Source of the DNA: an uncultured Clostridia bacterium
GTDB lineage: Bacteria; Bacillota; Clostridia; Oscillospirales; Acutalibacteraceae
Reading direction: 5' to 3'
DNA length: 64,000 bases
NCBI GenBank assembly: GCA_947598155.1
Contig: CANQFC010000001.1
Coordinates: 248,001 to 312,000, forward strand
This document shows positions 26,683-35,167 of this stretch, piece by piece (the first letter of the stretch is position 1; each line of letters starts with the position of its first letter). A program made the position numbers and the translations under genes. Under the pieces are notes generated by a model. It was not told the DNA's origin and did not search any database. It saw nothing but the letters and a program-made list of their open reading frames with translations.

Positions 26683-28188
26683 ATGGGAGTGGAATTTATT
26701 TATCCCGAATTTGAAGTAATTAGAAATACGGATCGCTGCATTGCCTGCCGGGTGTGCGAAAGGCAGTGCGCGAATGAAGTGCATACATTTAACAAAATAA
26801 AAGGCGTAATGGCAGCCGATGAAACAAAATGCGTAAACTGTCAGCGATGCGTATCGCTTTGCCCTACAAGAGCGCTTAAAATAGTTAAAAGCGACTGCGT
26901 TCTCCGTGAAAACGCAAACTGGCAGAACGATACGGTAAAAGAAATCTATAAGCAGGCTAACAGCGGCGGAGTACTGCTTTCTTCCATGGGCAATCCGAAG
27001 AGTCTGCCCGTATATTGGGACAAAATACTTATCAACGCTTCACAGGTAACCAATCCTCCTATTGATCCGCTCAGAGAACCGATGGAGACCCGTGTTTTCC
27101 TCGGTAAAAAGCCTGAAAAAATAGAGCGCGGCAAAAACGGTAAAATTAAATGCGAGACGCCTGCGCAGCTTGAGCTCTCAATGCCGGTTATGTTTTCGGC
27201 TATGAGTTACGGCTCAATAAGCTATAACGCTCACGCGTCGCTTGCGCGCGCGGCGACAGAGCTCGGTATTCTCTACAACACCGGCGAGGGCGGTCTTCAC
27301 GAGGATTTTTACGTTTACGGCAAAAACACTATTGTTCAGGTCGCCTCGGGCCGTTTCGGCGTTTATGAAGATTATTTAAAAGCGGGAGCCGCGGTTGAAA
27401 TCAAAATGGGGCAGGGGGCGAAACCCGGTATAGGCGGCCATTTGCCGGGCGCTAAAATTGTAGGGGACGTTTCGCGTACCCGTATGATTCCCGAAGGGTC
27501 GGACGCCATTTCTCCGGCTCCGCATCATGATATATATTCGATTGAAGATTTGCGGCAGCTTGTTTTTTCGCTGAAAGAGGCTACCGAATATAAAAAGCCC
27601 GTAATCGTAAAGGTTGCCGCGGTGCATAATATTGCCGCCATTGCCAGCGGCATCGCAAGAAGCGGCGCCGATATAATTGCGATTGACGGATTCAGAGGGG
27701 GCACAGGCGCGTCGCCTACGCGTATCCGTGACAATGTGGGTATTCCGATTGAACTTGCTTTGGCGGCCGTTGACCAACGTCTTCGCGACGAGGGAATCCG
27801 AAACAACGTATCGCTTGTTGTCGGCGGAAGCATTAGAAGCTCATCGGATGTAGTAAAGGCGATTGCCCTTGGCGCTGACGCCTGCTATATAGCAACCGCG
27901 GCCCTTTTGGCTCTTGGCTGTCACCTTTGCCGTACCTGCCAAAGCGGCAAATGTAACTGGGGTATCGCAACTCAGCGGCCAGAACTTGTAAAGCGCCTGA
28001 ATCCGGATATTGGCAGTGAGCGCCTTATAAACCTGATGAACGCTTGGCGCCATGAAATAAAAGAACTAATGGGCGGTATGGGTATAAACTCTATTGAATC
28101 CCTGAAAGGCAACCGCCTTATGCTTCGGGGCATAGGGCTTACTGATAAAGAACTTGAGATTCTCGGTATTTCTCACGCAGGGGAGTGA
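26683..28188 (+). CDS. gltB: Glutamate synthase FMN/iron-sulfur catalytic subunit (split type)
   Basis: 501 residues. The N-terminus holds two [4Fe-4S] ferredoxin motifs (CIACRVCERQC and CVNCQRCVSLC). A FMN-binding TIM barrel follows (KMGQGAKPGIGGHLPG, RGGTGASPTRIRDNVGIP). The cysteine cluster CHLCRTCQSGKCNWG corresponds to the [3Fe-4S] site of GltB. It condenses 2-oxoglutarate with ammonia to glutamate. It starts one base after the previous stop. Confidence 0.95.
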   Translation: MGVEFIYPEFEVIRNTDRCIACRVCERQCANEVHTFNKIKGVMAADETKCVNCQRCVSLCPTRALKIVKSDCVLRENANWQNDTVKEIYKQANSGGVLLSSMGNPKSLPVYWDKILINASQVTNPPIDPLREPMETRVFLGKKPEKIERGKNGKIKCETPAQLELSMPVMFSAMSYGSISYNAHASLARAATELGILYNTGEGGLHEDFYVYGKNTIVQVASGRFGVYEDYLKAGAAVEIKMGQGAKPGIGGHLPGAKIVGDVSRTRMIPEGSDAISPAPHHDIYSIEDLRQLVFSLKEATEYKKPVIVKVAAVHNIAAIASGIARSGADIIAIDGFRGGTGASPTRIRDNVGIPIELALAAVDQRLRDEGIRNNVSLVVGGSIRSSSDVVKAIALGADACYIATAALLALGCHLCRTCQSGKCNWGIATQRPELVKRLNPDIGSERLINLMNAWRHEIKELMGGMGINSIESLKGNRLMLRGIGLTDKELEILGISHAGE

Positions 28189-28197
28189 TAAGATAAA

Positions 28198-28626
28198 ATG
28201 AAACGAGTTTATGTAAATGAAGAATGGTGTCTTGGCTGTCACTTGTGCGAGTATAATTGCGCTTTTGCCAATTCGGGTATTGCGGATATGGCCACGGCGC
28301 TTAAAGGAAAACCGATTTACCCCCGTATCCATATTGAGGGCGACGATAAAATTTCCTATGCGGTGTCCTGCCGCCACTGCTCTGACCCTATCTGTGTAAA
28401 AAGCTGTATCGCGGGGGCAATCTACAAAGAAGACGGCGTGGTGCGTATTGATAAGAACAAGTGCGTCGGCTGTCTTACGTGCGTGCTTGTGTGTCCTTAC
28501 GGCTCGCTTGCTCCCGATGAAGACGGTGTGATGCAGAAATGCGAGCTTTGTATGCGAAACTCCTGCGGGGAACCGGCCTGCGTTAAGGGATGCCCCAACA
28601 GGGCTATCGTTTATGAAGAGAGGTGA
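28198..28626 (+). CDS. Four-cluster ferredoxin-type electron-transfer subunit
   Basis: 142 residues rich in cysteine: CLGCHLCEYNC, CRHCSDPICVKSC, CVGCLTCVLVC and CELCMRNSCGEPACVKGC. Together they can hold four [4Fe-4S] clusters in the HycB/DmsB manner. It lies between the synthase subunit and a flavin oxidoreductase, so it probably wires NAD(P)H-derived electrons to the FMN site. Confidence 0.9.
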   Translation: MKRVYVNEEWCLGCHLCEYNCAFANSGIADMATALKGKPIYPRIHIEGDDKISYAVSCRHCSDPICVKSCIAGAIYKEDGVVRIDKNKCVGCLTCVLVCPYGSLAPDEDGVMQKCELCMRNSCGEPACVKGCPNRAIVYEER

Positions 28627-28632
28627 GGACGA

Positions 28633-29865
28633 ATGAAAGAGTATGTTATCATAGGAAACGGTGTTGCGGCGGCGGGCGCGATTGAAGGCATACGCAAGTC
28701 AGACAGCACAGGCAAAATAACAGTTGTATCTGAAGAAAATCACCCGGTTTACTGCCGCCCTCTTATCTCATATTATTTGGAGAACAAAACCGATACCGAG
28801 CGTATGAACTACCGCGGCGCGGATTTTTATGAAAATATGGGCTGTGAAGTCCTCTACGGCAAAAAAGCCGTAAATATTGACGCCCGCGCAAAAAAAGTAG
28901 TACTTGACGACGGCGCCGAGCTGCCATATTCGTCTATTTGCGTCGCGACGGGCTCGTCTCCTTTTATTCCGCCGTTTGAGGGCTTGGAAAAGGTCAGAAA
29001 TAAATTCTGCTTTATGACCTTAGACGACGCTTTTGCCATTGAAAAAGCCGTAAATGAGGACAGCCGAGTGCTTATTGTCGGCGCCGGGCTTATAGGGCTT
29101 AAATGCGCGGAGGGCATTAAAGGGCGTGTGAAAAGCATAACCGTATGCGACATTGCCGACCGAGTGCTTTCAAGCATTCTCGACGCGGACTGCGCCTTTG
29201 TTATACAAAAACATATGGAGGAGAACGGCATAAGGTTTTTGCTCGGCGACAGCGTCGCCTGTTTTGAGGACGGCTCCGCGGTTATGAAAAGCGGAAAGCG
29301 GGTCAGCTTTGACGCCCTCGTTCTTGCTGTCGGAGTACGTGCGAACACTGCGCTCGTAAAAGACATCGGAGGGGAAGTAAACCGAGGCATTGTTGTAAAC
29401 GAGCGTATGGAAACGTCTGTGAAAGATATATTTGCCGCGGGCGACTGCACCGAAGGATATGACGTTTCTTCCGGCGAAAAAAGAGTGCTCGCTATTTTGC
29501 CTAACGCCTATATGCAAGGGCATACTGCCGGCGTAAATATGTCGGGAGGCGATGAAGTTTTTGATAAGGCAATACCGATGAATTCCATCGGATTTTTCGG
29601 TATGCATGCAATGACTGCGGGAACATATGACGGAGAAATGCTTGAAGAAAAAACCGAAAAATCGCTAAAACGTTTTTTCACCAAGGACGGAGTACTGAAA
29701 GGCTTTATTATTATAGGTGAAAACGAGCGCGCGGGAATATATACTTCTCTTATCCGTGAGCGTACTTCGCTTGATACAGTTGATTTTGACTTAATGAGAA
29801 AAACCGCGACGTCTGCCGCGTTTTCACCTGAAATCCGCAGGAAAAAGTTTGGAGGAGAGGTTTAA
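28633..29865 (+). CDS. NAD(P)/FAD-dependent oxidoreductase of the glutamate synthase complex
   Basis: 410 residues from ATG 28633 behind GAGGTGAGG. FAD-binding GNGVAAAGAIEGI at the N-terminus, NAD(P)-binding VLIVGAGLIGLKCAEG near residue 150, and the second FAD motif IFAAGDCTEGYD near residue 270 place it in the pyridine nucleotide-disulfide oxidoreductase superfamily (nitrite reductase/rubredoxin reductase-like). No redox-active CxxxxC was seen. It most likely supplies reducing power to the split glutamate synthase. Confidence 0.92.
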   Translation: MKEYVIIGNGVAAAGAIEGIRKSDSTGKITVVSEENHPVYCRPLISYYLENKTDTERMNYRGADFYENMGCEVLYGKKAVNIDARAKKVVLDDGAELPYSSICVATGSSPFIPPFEGLEKVRNKFCFMTLDDAFAIEKAVNEDSRVLIVGAGLIGLKCAEGIKGRVKSITVCDIADRVLSSILDADCAFVIQKHMEENGIRFLLGDSVACFEDGSAVMKSGKRVSFDALVLAVGVRANTALVKDIGGEVNRGIVVNERMETSVKDIFAAGDCTEGYDVSSGEKRVLAILPNAYMQGHTAGVNMSGGDEVFDKAIPMNSIGFFGMHAMTAGTYDGEMLEEKTEKSLKRFFTKDGVLKGFIIIGENERAGIYTSLIRERTSLDTVDFDLMRKTATSAAFSPEIRRKKFGGEV

Positions 29866-29868
29866 TAT

Positions 29869-30588
29869 ATGTTACTTAACGTCAAAGACCTTGATTACAG
29901 GGCTCTGAATGAAAAATTAAGGAACGCAGGCGGAAATATTACTCTTAAAGATTGTTGTGGACAGCGCTTTATAGGCGTAGGTATGTCCAAAAAGAAAATT
30001 ACTGTTAACGGCATACCGGGAAACGCTTTGGGAGCGTATCTCAACGGAGCTACCATAACGGTTAACGCGAACGCCCAGGACGCTGTCGGCGACACTATGA
30101 ACGAGGGAAAAATCATCATACACGGCAACATCGGCGACGCCGCCGGCTATGCTATGCGGGGAGGAAAAATTTTTGTCAAAGGTAATGCCGGTTACAGAGC
30201 CGGTATCCATATGAAAGAGTATGAGGACAAAGTCCCTGTAATGGTAATAGGCGGGACAGCCGGCAGTTTTTTAGGCGAATATCAGGCTGGGGGAGTTATT
30301 GTGGTTCTTGGGCTTGAGGCCGAAAACAAGAAAATCGTAGGATTTTTCCCCTGTACGGGAATGCACGGCGGAAAAATATTTCTCAGAGGCGATTGTAAGG
30401 GCATAACTTTCCCGAGTCAGGTTGTGGTTCGCCCAGCTGACGAGTCGGATATGAAAGAGCTTAAAACATACGTTTCCGAATACTGCAAATTATTCGGCCG
30501 CGATATAAACGCGGTAATGGATTCACCTTTTACCGTTGTTACGCCCGACAGCAAAAACCCGTATAAGCAAATGTACGTTCCGAACTAA
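29869..30588 (+). CDS. Glutamate synthase GXGXG (alpha subunit C-terminal) domain protein
   Basis: 239 residues. The right-handed beta-helix repeats (GNALGAYLNGATITVNANAQ, GDTMNEGKIIIHGNIGDAAG, YAMRGGKIFVKGNAGYRAG) are the GXGXG domain that closes full-length GltB, encoded here as its own gene. The segment around residues 155-180 carries GFFPCTGMHGGKIFLRGDC. It is structural and interfaces with the synthase subunit. Last gene of the five-gene operon. Confidence 0.92.
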   Translation: MLLNVKDLDYRALNEKLRNAGGNITLKDCCGQRFIGVGMSKKKITVNGIPGNALGAYLNGATITVNANAQDAVGDTMNEGKIIIHGNIGDAAGYAMRGGKIFVKGNAGYRAGIHMKEYEDKVPVMVIGGTAGSFLGEYQAGGVIVVLGLEAENKKIVGFFPCTGMHGGKIFLRGDCKGITFPSQVVVRPADESDMKELKTYVSEYCKLFGRDINAVMDSPFTVVTPDSKNPYKQMYVPN

Positions 30589-30592
30589 GATT

Positions 30593-30826
30593 GCGCGCGG
30601 AAAGTCGGCTGTCAAGGAGCCGCGCGCGTAACAAACGAAACGGCGGCGCGGGTGAGGTTTATTACGGCGGCAATTTGCAGAATGTGAGCTTTCGGAACAT
30701 AACAGAATAAAAGGGACGTGCAGGGCTAAAAATGCTCCAAAACCGTCCCTAAAATATAAAAGCCTCCTTCGCGGGAGGCTTTTTTTCTTTTCGGGCAGTT
30801 CATTTTGCCCGATTTGGTTTTCTGCT
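30593..30826. terminator. Hairpin-rich operon end with bidirectional terminator
   Basis: Three stems follow the operon: GCGCGCGG 30593-30600 with CCGCGCGC 30620-30627; AGGGACG 30712-30718 with CGTCCCT 30744-30750; and the classic terminator AGCCTCC 30761-30767 with GGAGGCT 30774-30780 followed by T7. The last also has an A tract upstream and can end the minus-strand Xre gene. No coding sequence was seen. Confidence 0.75.
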
Positions 30827-31078
30827 TTACGGTCTTTCGGATTTGTTTCGGGCGGGATTTTTCCGTATTCTGCCCGCGGGTTTTACAGTGTGCTCCAAAA
30901 GATAGTCGGTGCTGACCCCGTAAAGGTCGGCAAGACGAATCACAAAATCCACGGGAATTGTGCGCTCTCCTTTCTCATAGCGGCGATATACCTCCCTCTT
31001 GCAGCCCAAGAAGTCGGCGATGTTTTGCTGCGTCAGATCGTGATCAATCCGAAGGTCGTATATTCTTTTGAAATACAT
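30827..31078 (-). CDS. Xre-family helix-turn-helix regulator
   Basis: 83 residues from ATG 31078 behind AAGGGTGA; a longer frame upstream runs through the operators and is rejected. LTQQNIADFLGCKREVYRRY is a Cro/CI-type helix-turn-helix, followed by IPVDFVIRLADLYGVSTDYLL and a basic Arg/Lys/Pro tail. Two near-identical operator-like palindromes just upstream suggest autoregulation. It probably controls itself and the local promoter at 31092. Confidence 0.88.
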   Translation of the reverse strand: MYFKRIYDLRIDHDLTQQNIADFLGCKREVYRRYEKGERTIPVDFVIRLADLYGVSTDYLLEHTVKPAGRIRKNPARNKSERP

Positions 31079-31091
31079 TTTTGTTTCACCC

Positions 31092-31120
31092 TTGACAATG
31101 CTATCATTTAGTGGTATAAT
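31092..31120 (+). promoter_or_regulatory. Consensus plus-strand promoter containing an Xre operator
   Basis: TTGACA, 17 bases, TATAAT. The spacer is filled by ATGCTATCATTTAGTGG, a version of the palindrome at 31131. It points rightwards into the 3' end of a minus-strand gene, so its product would be a short or antisense RNA. Confidence 0.7.
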
Positions 31121-31130
31121 AACGCTTGTA

Positions 31131-31150
31131 ATGCTACCATTTGGTAGCAT
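31131..31150. promoter_or_regulatory. Palindromic operator for the Xre regulator
   Basis: ATGCTACCATTTGGTAGCAT is an almost perfect 20 bp palindrome. The related ATGCTATCATTTAGTGGTAT lies at 31099-31118. Two spaced copies next to an HTH gene indicate cooperative repressor binding. Confidence 0.7.
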
Positions 31151-31169
31151 ATTATGCGCGCGTTGCGCG

Positions 31170-31361
31170 TTATGCTTTTTTCCGACCAATGAGCTTGTCG
31201 GGGTCATCCACATATATTGACGCCTCGCCGCACTGCGGGCACACTGCCGCTTTTAGCTTTACGGCGTTGCGTCCTTTTTCGGGGCGTATAACAATCCCGT
31301 AGCCCGAGGTGATTTTATAGTTTTCTTCCATTTCCGCGCCGCAACGAATACATTTGCGCAT
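31170..31361 (-). CDS. Small double-CxxC zinc-ribbon protein
   Basis: 63 residues from ATG 31361, with AAGGAG at 11 bases. CIRCGAEM near the N-terminus and CPQCGEASIYV near residue 45 form a rubredoxin-like zinc knuckle pair, as in YgiT/MqsA-like N-terminal domains. It precedes the Xre gene on the same strand, so the pair could be a split zinc-ribbon plus HTH regulator. The function is otherwise unknown. Confidence 0.75.
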   Translation of the reverse strand: MRKCIRCGAEMEENYKITSGYGIVIRPEKGRNAVKLKAAVCPQCGEASIYVDDPDKLIGRKKA

Positions 31362-31436
31362 ATTTGTTATTCTCCTTATGTAAATCTTATTAAAAATATT
31401 TACCACATCGGCGGTTTTTGACTACCGATTCGTCAA

Positions 31437-33818
31437 TTAGTACTCTCTCGCCTTTCTTTTACGAATCAAAACGCCAAATCCGACAAGCAACAGCGCGGAG
31501 ACAAACGCCGACATAGCCATAGCCGTATAAAGCTCGGCTCCGTCTACTCCCGTTTCGGGAGATGCGTCCTCACTTACCGCAGGATTTTTTGATTGCCCGT
31601 TTTCATCGCTCGGAGTCTTATCGGGCAACTCTTGCTCGGTAGGCTCTATTCCCGCCATAAAATTATCGAGCGAATTAAGAAATTCGGAATACAGCGCGTC
31701 GGCCTCCTCCTGAGTTTCAACATTCTCAAGCTTTGAAAGAGTTTCATCGGAAAGGGCTTTGAGCTCCTCAATATATCTTTGCTTATCTTTATCGCTTAAA
31801 TCGGTACGCTCCAAAATCGCATTTTCCGCCTCTGCAACTTTCTGTGTGACAGCGGAGATAATTTCCTGCGTGGAAACTCCGGGTTCTCTTACGTTATTTT
31901 CATCAACAATAAACCCAAGGCGGTAATAGCCCTCTTTAGTAGTTACGGTGCCGGAGCCTGAATAATTGTTGACATATACGGGCTGGCCGTCCGAAGACTG
32001 CTTTAAGAAAAGCGTGTGCGCTCCTTTTGACAGCTTAACCGAAATGTTTCCGTCGGAGTCTGTAATATACTCGGAGTAATCTTTGCCGTCTATACTGAGA
32101 TCAACGCATACATTTGAAAGCGCGCCGCCGTCTTCTTTATCAGAAATAATGGGAACCGAAACGGTGTAATATTCGGGCGACTTGTCGTTTGCAATAAGTA
32201 TTCTGTTTTTAATATTCGGATAATTAAGCGGTGAACCGTCCTCAGTAAGCGAAAGGATATAGTCCATAACTATCTGATCCTCTCCGCCGAGTTCGCCGAG
32301 CTTCTCCGCGCCAAGCGCAGTGAACGATGATGAAACATAGCTGTTTGTAACGAGCATAAGCTCGGTGGTTTCATCAGCGCGATTGAGAGCCGTGCCGTTA
32401 TCAAGCACAACCTTTGTTACCTTTGCGCCGCTTTTGGCCGCAGGGTCGTAAGTGTAAGTAAGACCGCTTACCTGCATAAAGCTGCCGCTTACCCGCTCGC
32501 GCACAATAAGACCTGTTTCGTCCTGCCCTGTTGAGGTCAGTCCGGATTCAAGCGCCATATAGAGCTGTGACGGATTTATTTTCACAACATCGACCATATT
32601 CCCGTGATTAAACGCATTTAAAAGATCGCCTTTGGTTACTTTGCCGGCCGGCAATGCAGACGAAATGCCGCCGCCGTTTTCGAGAGCTACAACAGGAATA
32701 TCATAGCCGTTTTGCTCTGCAAAAATATCGGCGTAATTCAAAAATGCGTCCGTAACAAAATCGCCGTAGGTAGTTTCAACTATTCTTGATTCGGCGTAAT
32801 CCCAGTAGATATACCCACCCCAAAGCGGCGTAGTGTTAACGCAAAGCTCCTGACCGAGAATATCGGCCTGAGCGGCGTTCGCCTTATCCAAAGCGCCGCG
32901 AACATTTTCCGCGGCTTCTTTTCCGGCCTGCGTAAGGGGATAGTTCATAGCGTCTTCGTAATTAAGCAACAAACCTTGAGCCGTTACGTTGTCGCCATCA
33001 AAAGTAAGTGTAATTTGGCCGAGAGCCGTAAAATTAGTTCCTGTTTGTATAACGGGAACCGAGTGAGCGCCGCGAGTATAATTTTTTTGCTCAACGGTGT
33101 GACTGTGTCCGTCAACAACCGCCGTAACACGCGACAATTCCGAATCGGTAAGCGCATTGAGAAGATCGGCGCTCGTGTTTTCAACCGCCGCCGAATTATC
33201 GCCCATATGCGTTATAAGCACGATTGCGTCCGTCGTATCGGATATTTCGGCTATCTGTTCCTTGGCGGCTTTGATTTCATTGAGAAATTCAACGCCGGCA
33301 AGCTTTGACGGATTTGTTGACGACGCTGTGCTGACGGTCGTAAGGCCGATAAAAGCAATTGATTTTCCACCCGCCTCAACAACGGTGTGGCCGTCAAGCA
33401 TCGGCTTGCCGTTAAGCGTAACGTTTGCTCCGAGAATCGGGAAATCCGCCGCTTTTTTGTTTGAAAGCAGTCTGTCGCTTCCGTAATCAAATTCGTGGTT
33501 ACCTGCCGCCATAGCGTCGTAACCCGCTGCATTCATAACTTTTATAACGTCCTCTCCCTGTGAAACGGTGGCAAACGATGCGCCCTGAGTAGCGTCGCCC
33601 GCGTCAACAAGCAGCGCGTTGGGAGTTGAGGCCTTGATTGCGGCCGCCTGAGCAAGACCTATTGAAGTTTCGCTGTTATCAACCGTTCCGTGAATATCGT
33701 TTGTGGTAAAAAAGGTAACAGTTACGGGCTTGTCTGCCGCAAGCGCCTGAATCGGCACCGCCGAAAATACAAGAATCAAGGCAAGCAGTAAAGGCATTAT
33801 TCTTTTCTTTAAATGCAT
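31437..33818 (-). CDS. Wall-anchored 5'-nucleotidase / 2',3'-cyclic phosphodiesterase family protein
   Basis: 793 residues from ATG 33818 after AGGAGTG. A signal peptide (MHLKKRIMPLLLALILVF...ALAAD) leads into a calcineurin-like metallophosphatase with TTNDIHGT, DAGDATQG, AGNHEFDYG, THMGDNS and VDGHSHT. A 5'-nucleotidase C-terminal domain follows (ENGGGISSALPAGKVTKGDL). A helical FIVAR-like segment follows, then an acidic linker and the sorting signal SPETG with a hydrophobic stretch and RKRK tail. A sortase should attach it to peptidoglycan, where it scavenges nucleotides or dephosphorylates extracellular nucleotides. Confidence 0.92.
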   Translation of the reverse strand: MHLKKRIMPLLLALILVFSAVPIQALAADKPVTVTFFTTNDIHGTVDNSETSIGLAQAAAIKASTPNALLVDAGDATQGASFATVSQGEDVIKVMNAAGYDAMAAGNHEFDYGSDRLLSNKKAADFPILGANVTLNGKPMLDGHTVVEAGGKSIAFIGLTTVSTASSTNPSKLAGVEFLNEIKAAKEQIAEISDTTDAIVLITHMGDNSAAVENTSADLLNALTDSELSRVTAVVDGHSHTVEQKNYTRGAHSVPVIQTGTNFTALGQITLTFDGDNVTAQGLLLNYEDAMNYPLTQAGKEAAENVRGALDKANAAQADILGQELCVNTTPLWGGYIYWDYAESRIVETTYGDFVTDAFLNYADIFAEQNGYDIPVVALENGGGISSALPAGKVTKGDLLNAFNHGNMVDVVKINPSQLYMALESGLTSTGQDETGLIVRERVSGSFMQVSGLTYTYDPAAKSGAKVTKVVLDNGTALNRADETTELMLVTNSYVSSSFTALGAEKLGELGGEDQIVMDYILSLTEDGSPLNYPNIKNRILIANDKSPEYYTVSVPIISDKEDGGALSNVCVDLSIDGKDYSEYITDSDGNISVKLSKGAHTLFLKQSSDGQPVYVNNYSGSGTVTTKEGYYRLGFIVDENNVREPGVSTQEIISAVTQKVAEAENAILERTDLSDKDKQRYIEELKALSDETLSKLENVETQEEADALYSEFLNSLDNFMAGIEPTEQELPDKTPSDENGQSKNPAVSEDASPETGVDGAELYTAMAMSAFVSALLLVGFGVLIRKRKAREY

Positions 33819-33960
33819 AAAAATCACTCCTATTTTAACAAATATAGTTAATATAACATTTATCAATTAAAAAGTAAAGATTTTTCGTCCATTTGCTTTT
33901 CTCGTATAAGAAATTTAAACTGATTTTCACCGAAAACAAGAGGATAAAATCCACATCTGA

Positions 33961-34023
33961 TTTCTCAGAGCGGTTTACACTGTGTCTGTAACGCCGCTTG
34001 ACGGGGCAGACCCTTATTGAAAA
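33961..34023 (+). repeat. Dispersed element copy upstream of the LytTR gene
   Basis: TTTCTCAGAGCGGTTTACAC followed by the end module TTGACGGGGCAGACCCTTAT then TGAAA. Closest relative of the 2461 copy. Confidence 0.7.
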
Positions 34024-34033
34024 CAATAAAAAC

Positions 34034-34081
34034 TTGCAATATTTTTTTAACTATCGTATAATCAAATTGTGATTATACGAT
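34034..34081 (+). promoter_or_regulatory. Promoter with overlapping 12 bp-arm palindrome
   Basis: TTGCAA 34034-34039, 17 bases, TATAAT 34057-34062. The -10 box lies within a perfect inverted repeat, ATCGTATAATCA and TGATTATACGAT around five bases (34053-34081). A regulator bound there would block polymerase; the LytTR protein or an unlinked factor are candidates. Confidence 0.75.
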
Positions 34082-34105
34082 TTTTGTCGTTAATGGGGAG
34101 ATTTT

Positions 34106-34822
34106 ATGCAAATTGCTATATGCGACGATATAACAGAGTGCCGATTGTCTGTGAAGTGTTACGCAGAAGAATATTTCAAATTACACCATTTGGAATGCAA
34201 TATTGACGAATATAAAACGGGAGCAGATTTAATTAAATCCGATAAAACCTATGACATATTATTTCTTGACATAAAGCTTGGCGACTTAAACGGTATTGCA
34301 GTTGCTAAAGAAATACAGAAAAAAAGTAATAACACCGTTATTCTTGTTGTTACTGCGTATAATCAATATTTGGACGATGCTATGGATATTCAGGTAACAC
34401 GATATATTGATAAACCCGTAAAGCAAAACCGTATTTTCTCTGCGCTTGACAAAGCGCTCTCCGTTATAAACGAAAGCGTTATAACACTGCACGCAAAAGA
34501 CAGTCAGGTTATAAGGCTCAAAGCTTCCGATATTGTTTATGTCGAAGCAAAACTTAGAGGCGTTTTTATTTTTACAACGGAAAGCTCTTTTGTAATAAAA
34601 GAAACTATGAAACAGCTTCGCCCCTTGCTTATGGCATCTTGTTTTGCCGTTCCCCATAACAGTTATATAGTTAATATGAACTATATAATGCACTTTAAAA
34701 GAAGCGAAATCGCCTTAGCACAACCATATCAAAATATAAGGATTTCTGTTGCTTCGAGAAAACAGCCGGAATTTAAAAAACAATTTTTTAATTTTTTAGG
34801 AGGGGATATAAGCCACGAATAG
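34106..34822 (+). CDS. LytTR-family response regulator (orphan)
   Basis: 238 residues from ATG 34106 behind GGGGAG. Receiver domain with acidic DD near residue 8, phospho-acceptor Asp in ILFLDIKLGD near residue 57, T/A in VVTAYN and Lys in YIDKPVK. A LytTR DNA-binding domain starts near residue 130 (HAKDSQVIRLKASDIVYVEA, VPHNSYIVNMNYI). Members (AgrA, VirR) usually control peptide signalling, bacteriocins or wall functions. No sensor kinase lies beside it; a 27-residue membrane peptide gene lies downstream. Confidence 0.92.
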   Translation: MQIAICDDITECRLSVKCYAEEYFKLHHLECNIDEYKTGADLIKSDKTYDILFLDIKLGDLNGIAVAKEIQKKSNNTVILVVTAYNQYLDDAMDIQVTRYIDKPVKQNRIFSALDKALSVINESVITLHAKDSQVIRLKASDIVYVEAKLRGVFIFTTESSFVIKETMKQLRPLLMASCFAVPHNSYIVNMNYIMHFKRSEIALAQPYQNIRISVASRKQPEFKKQFFNFLGGDISHE

Positions 34823-34874
34823 AATTATAACAGATATTGTGTTTCCGAAGAAAAATTTATATACAATGACTATG

Positions 34875-34913
34875 AAATCGGGCTGACATTTTTATTTGTC
34901 AGCCCGATTTTTC
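34875..34913 (+). terminator. Terminator after the LytTR regulator
   Basis: A perfect 14 bp stem AAATCGGGCTGACA / TGTCAGCCCGATTT followed by TTCTG. Confidence 0.88.
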
Positions 34914-34941
34914 TGCATTTATACTCTCAGTTTATGCATTT

Positions 34942-34966
34942 ATCGTAAATTATTGATATTAACGAT
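34942..34966. promoter_or_regulatory. Degenerate palindrome related to the LytTR promoter operator
   Basis: ATCGTAAATTATTGATATTAACGAT keeps the outer ATCGT/ACGAT arms of the 34053 palindrome with similar spacing. It lies upstream of the small peptide gene at 35084, suggesting a shared regulator. Confidence 0.4.
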
Positions 34967-35083
34967 ATTTTTAAGATAAAAATAGGTGTATTTATTTTGA
35001 CGTTCATATTATAAGGAGCATATTTTACAGAAAAGAATTTTAAAGTAATTTTATATATGAAATAAATTAGGAGATGTTAGCCG

Positions 35084-35167
35084 ATGAAAAATAAGAAAAT
35101 TTGGATTTCGCTGTCGGTGACAATCATTTTAATCTTTGTAATTATAGTATCGTTTTCTCATACTTGA
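35084..35167 (+). CDS. 27-residue single-span membrane peptide
   Basis: ATG 35084 after TTAGGAG at longish spacing, ending TGA 35165-35167. It begins MKNKKIW, continues as one hydrophobic helix (ISLSVTIILIFVIIVSF) and ends SHT. No ORF of this size can be trusted on its own. The ribosome binding site, a possible promoter (TTGACG, 18 bases, TATTTT) and its place after a LytTR regulator support it. It could be a small membrane regulator or a secreted signal; neither is shown. Confidence 0.4.
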   Translation: MKNKKIWISLSVTIILIFVIIVSFSHT

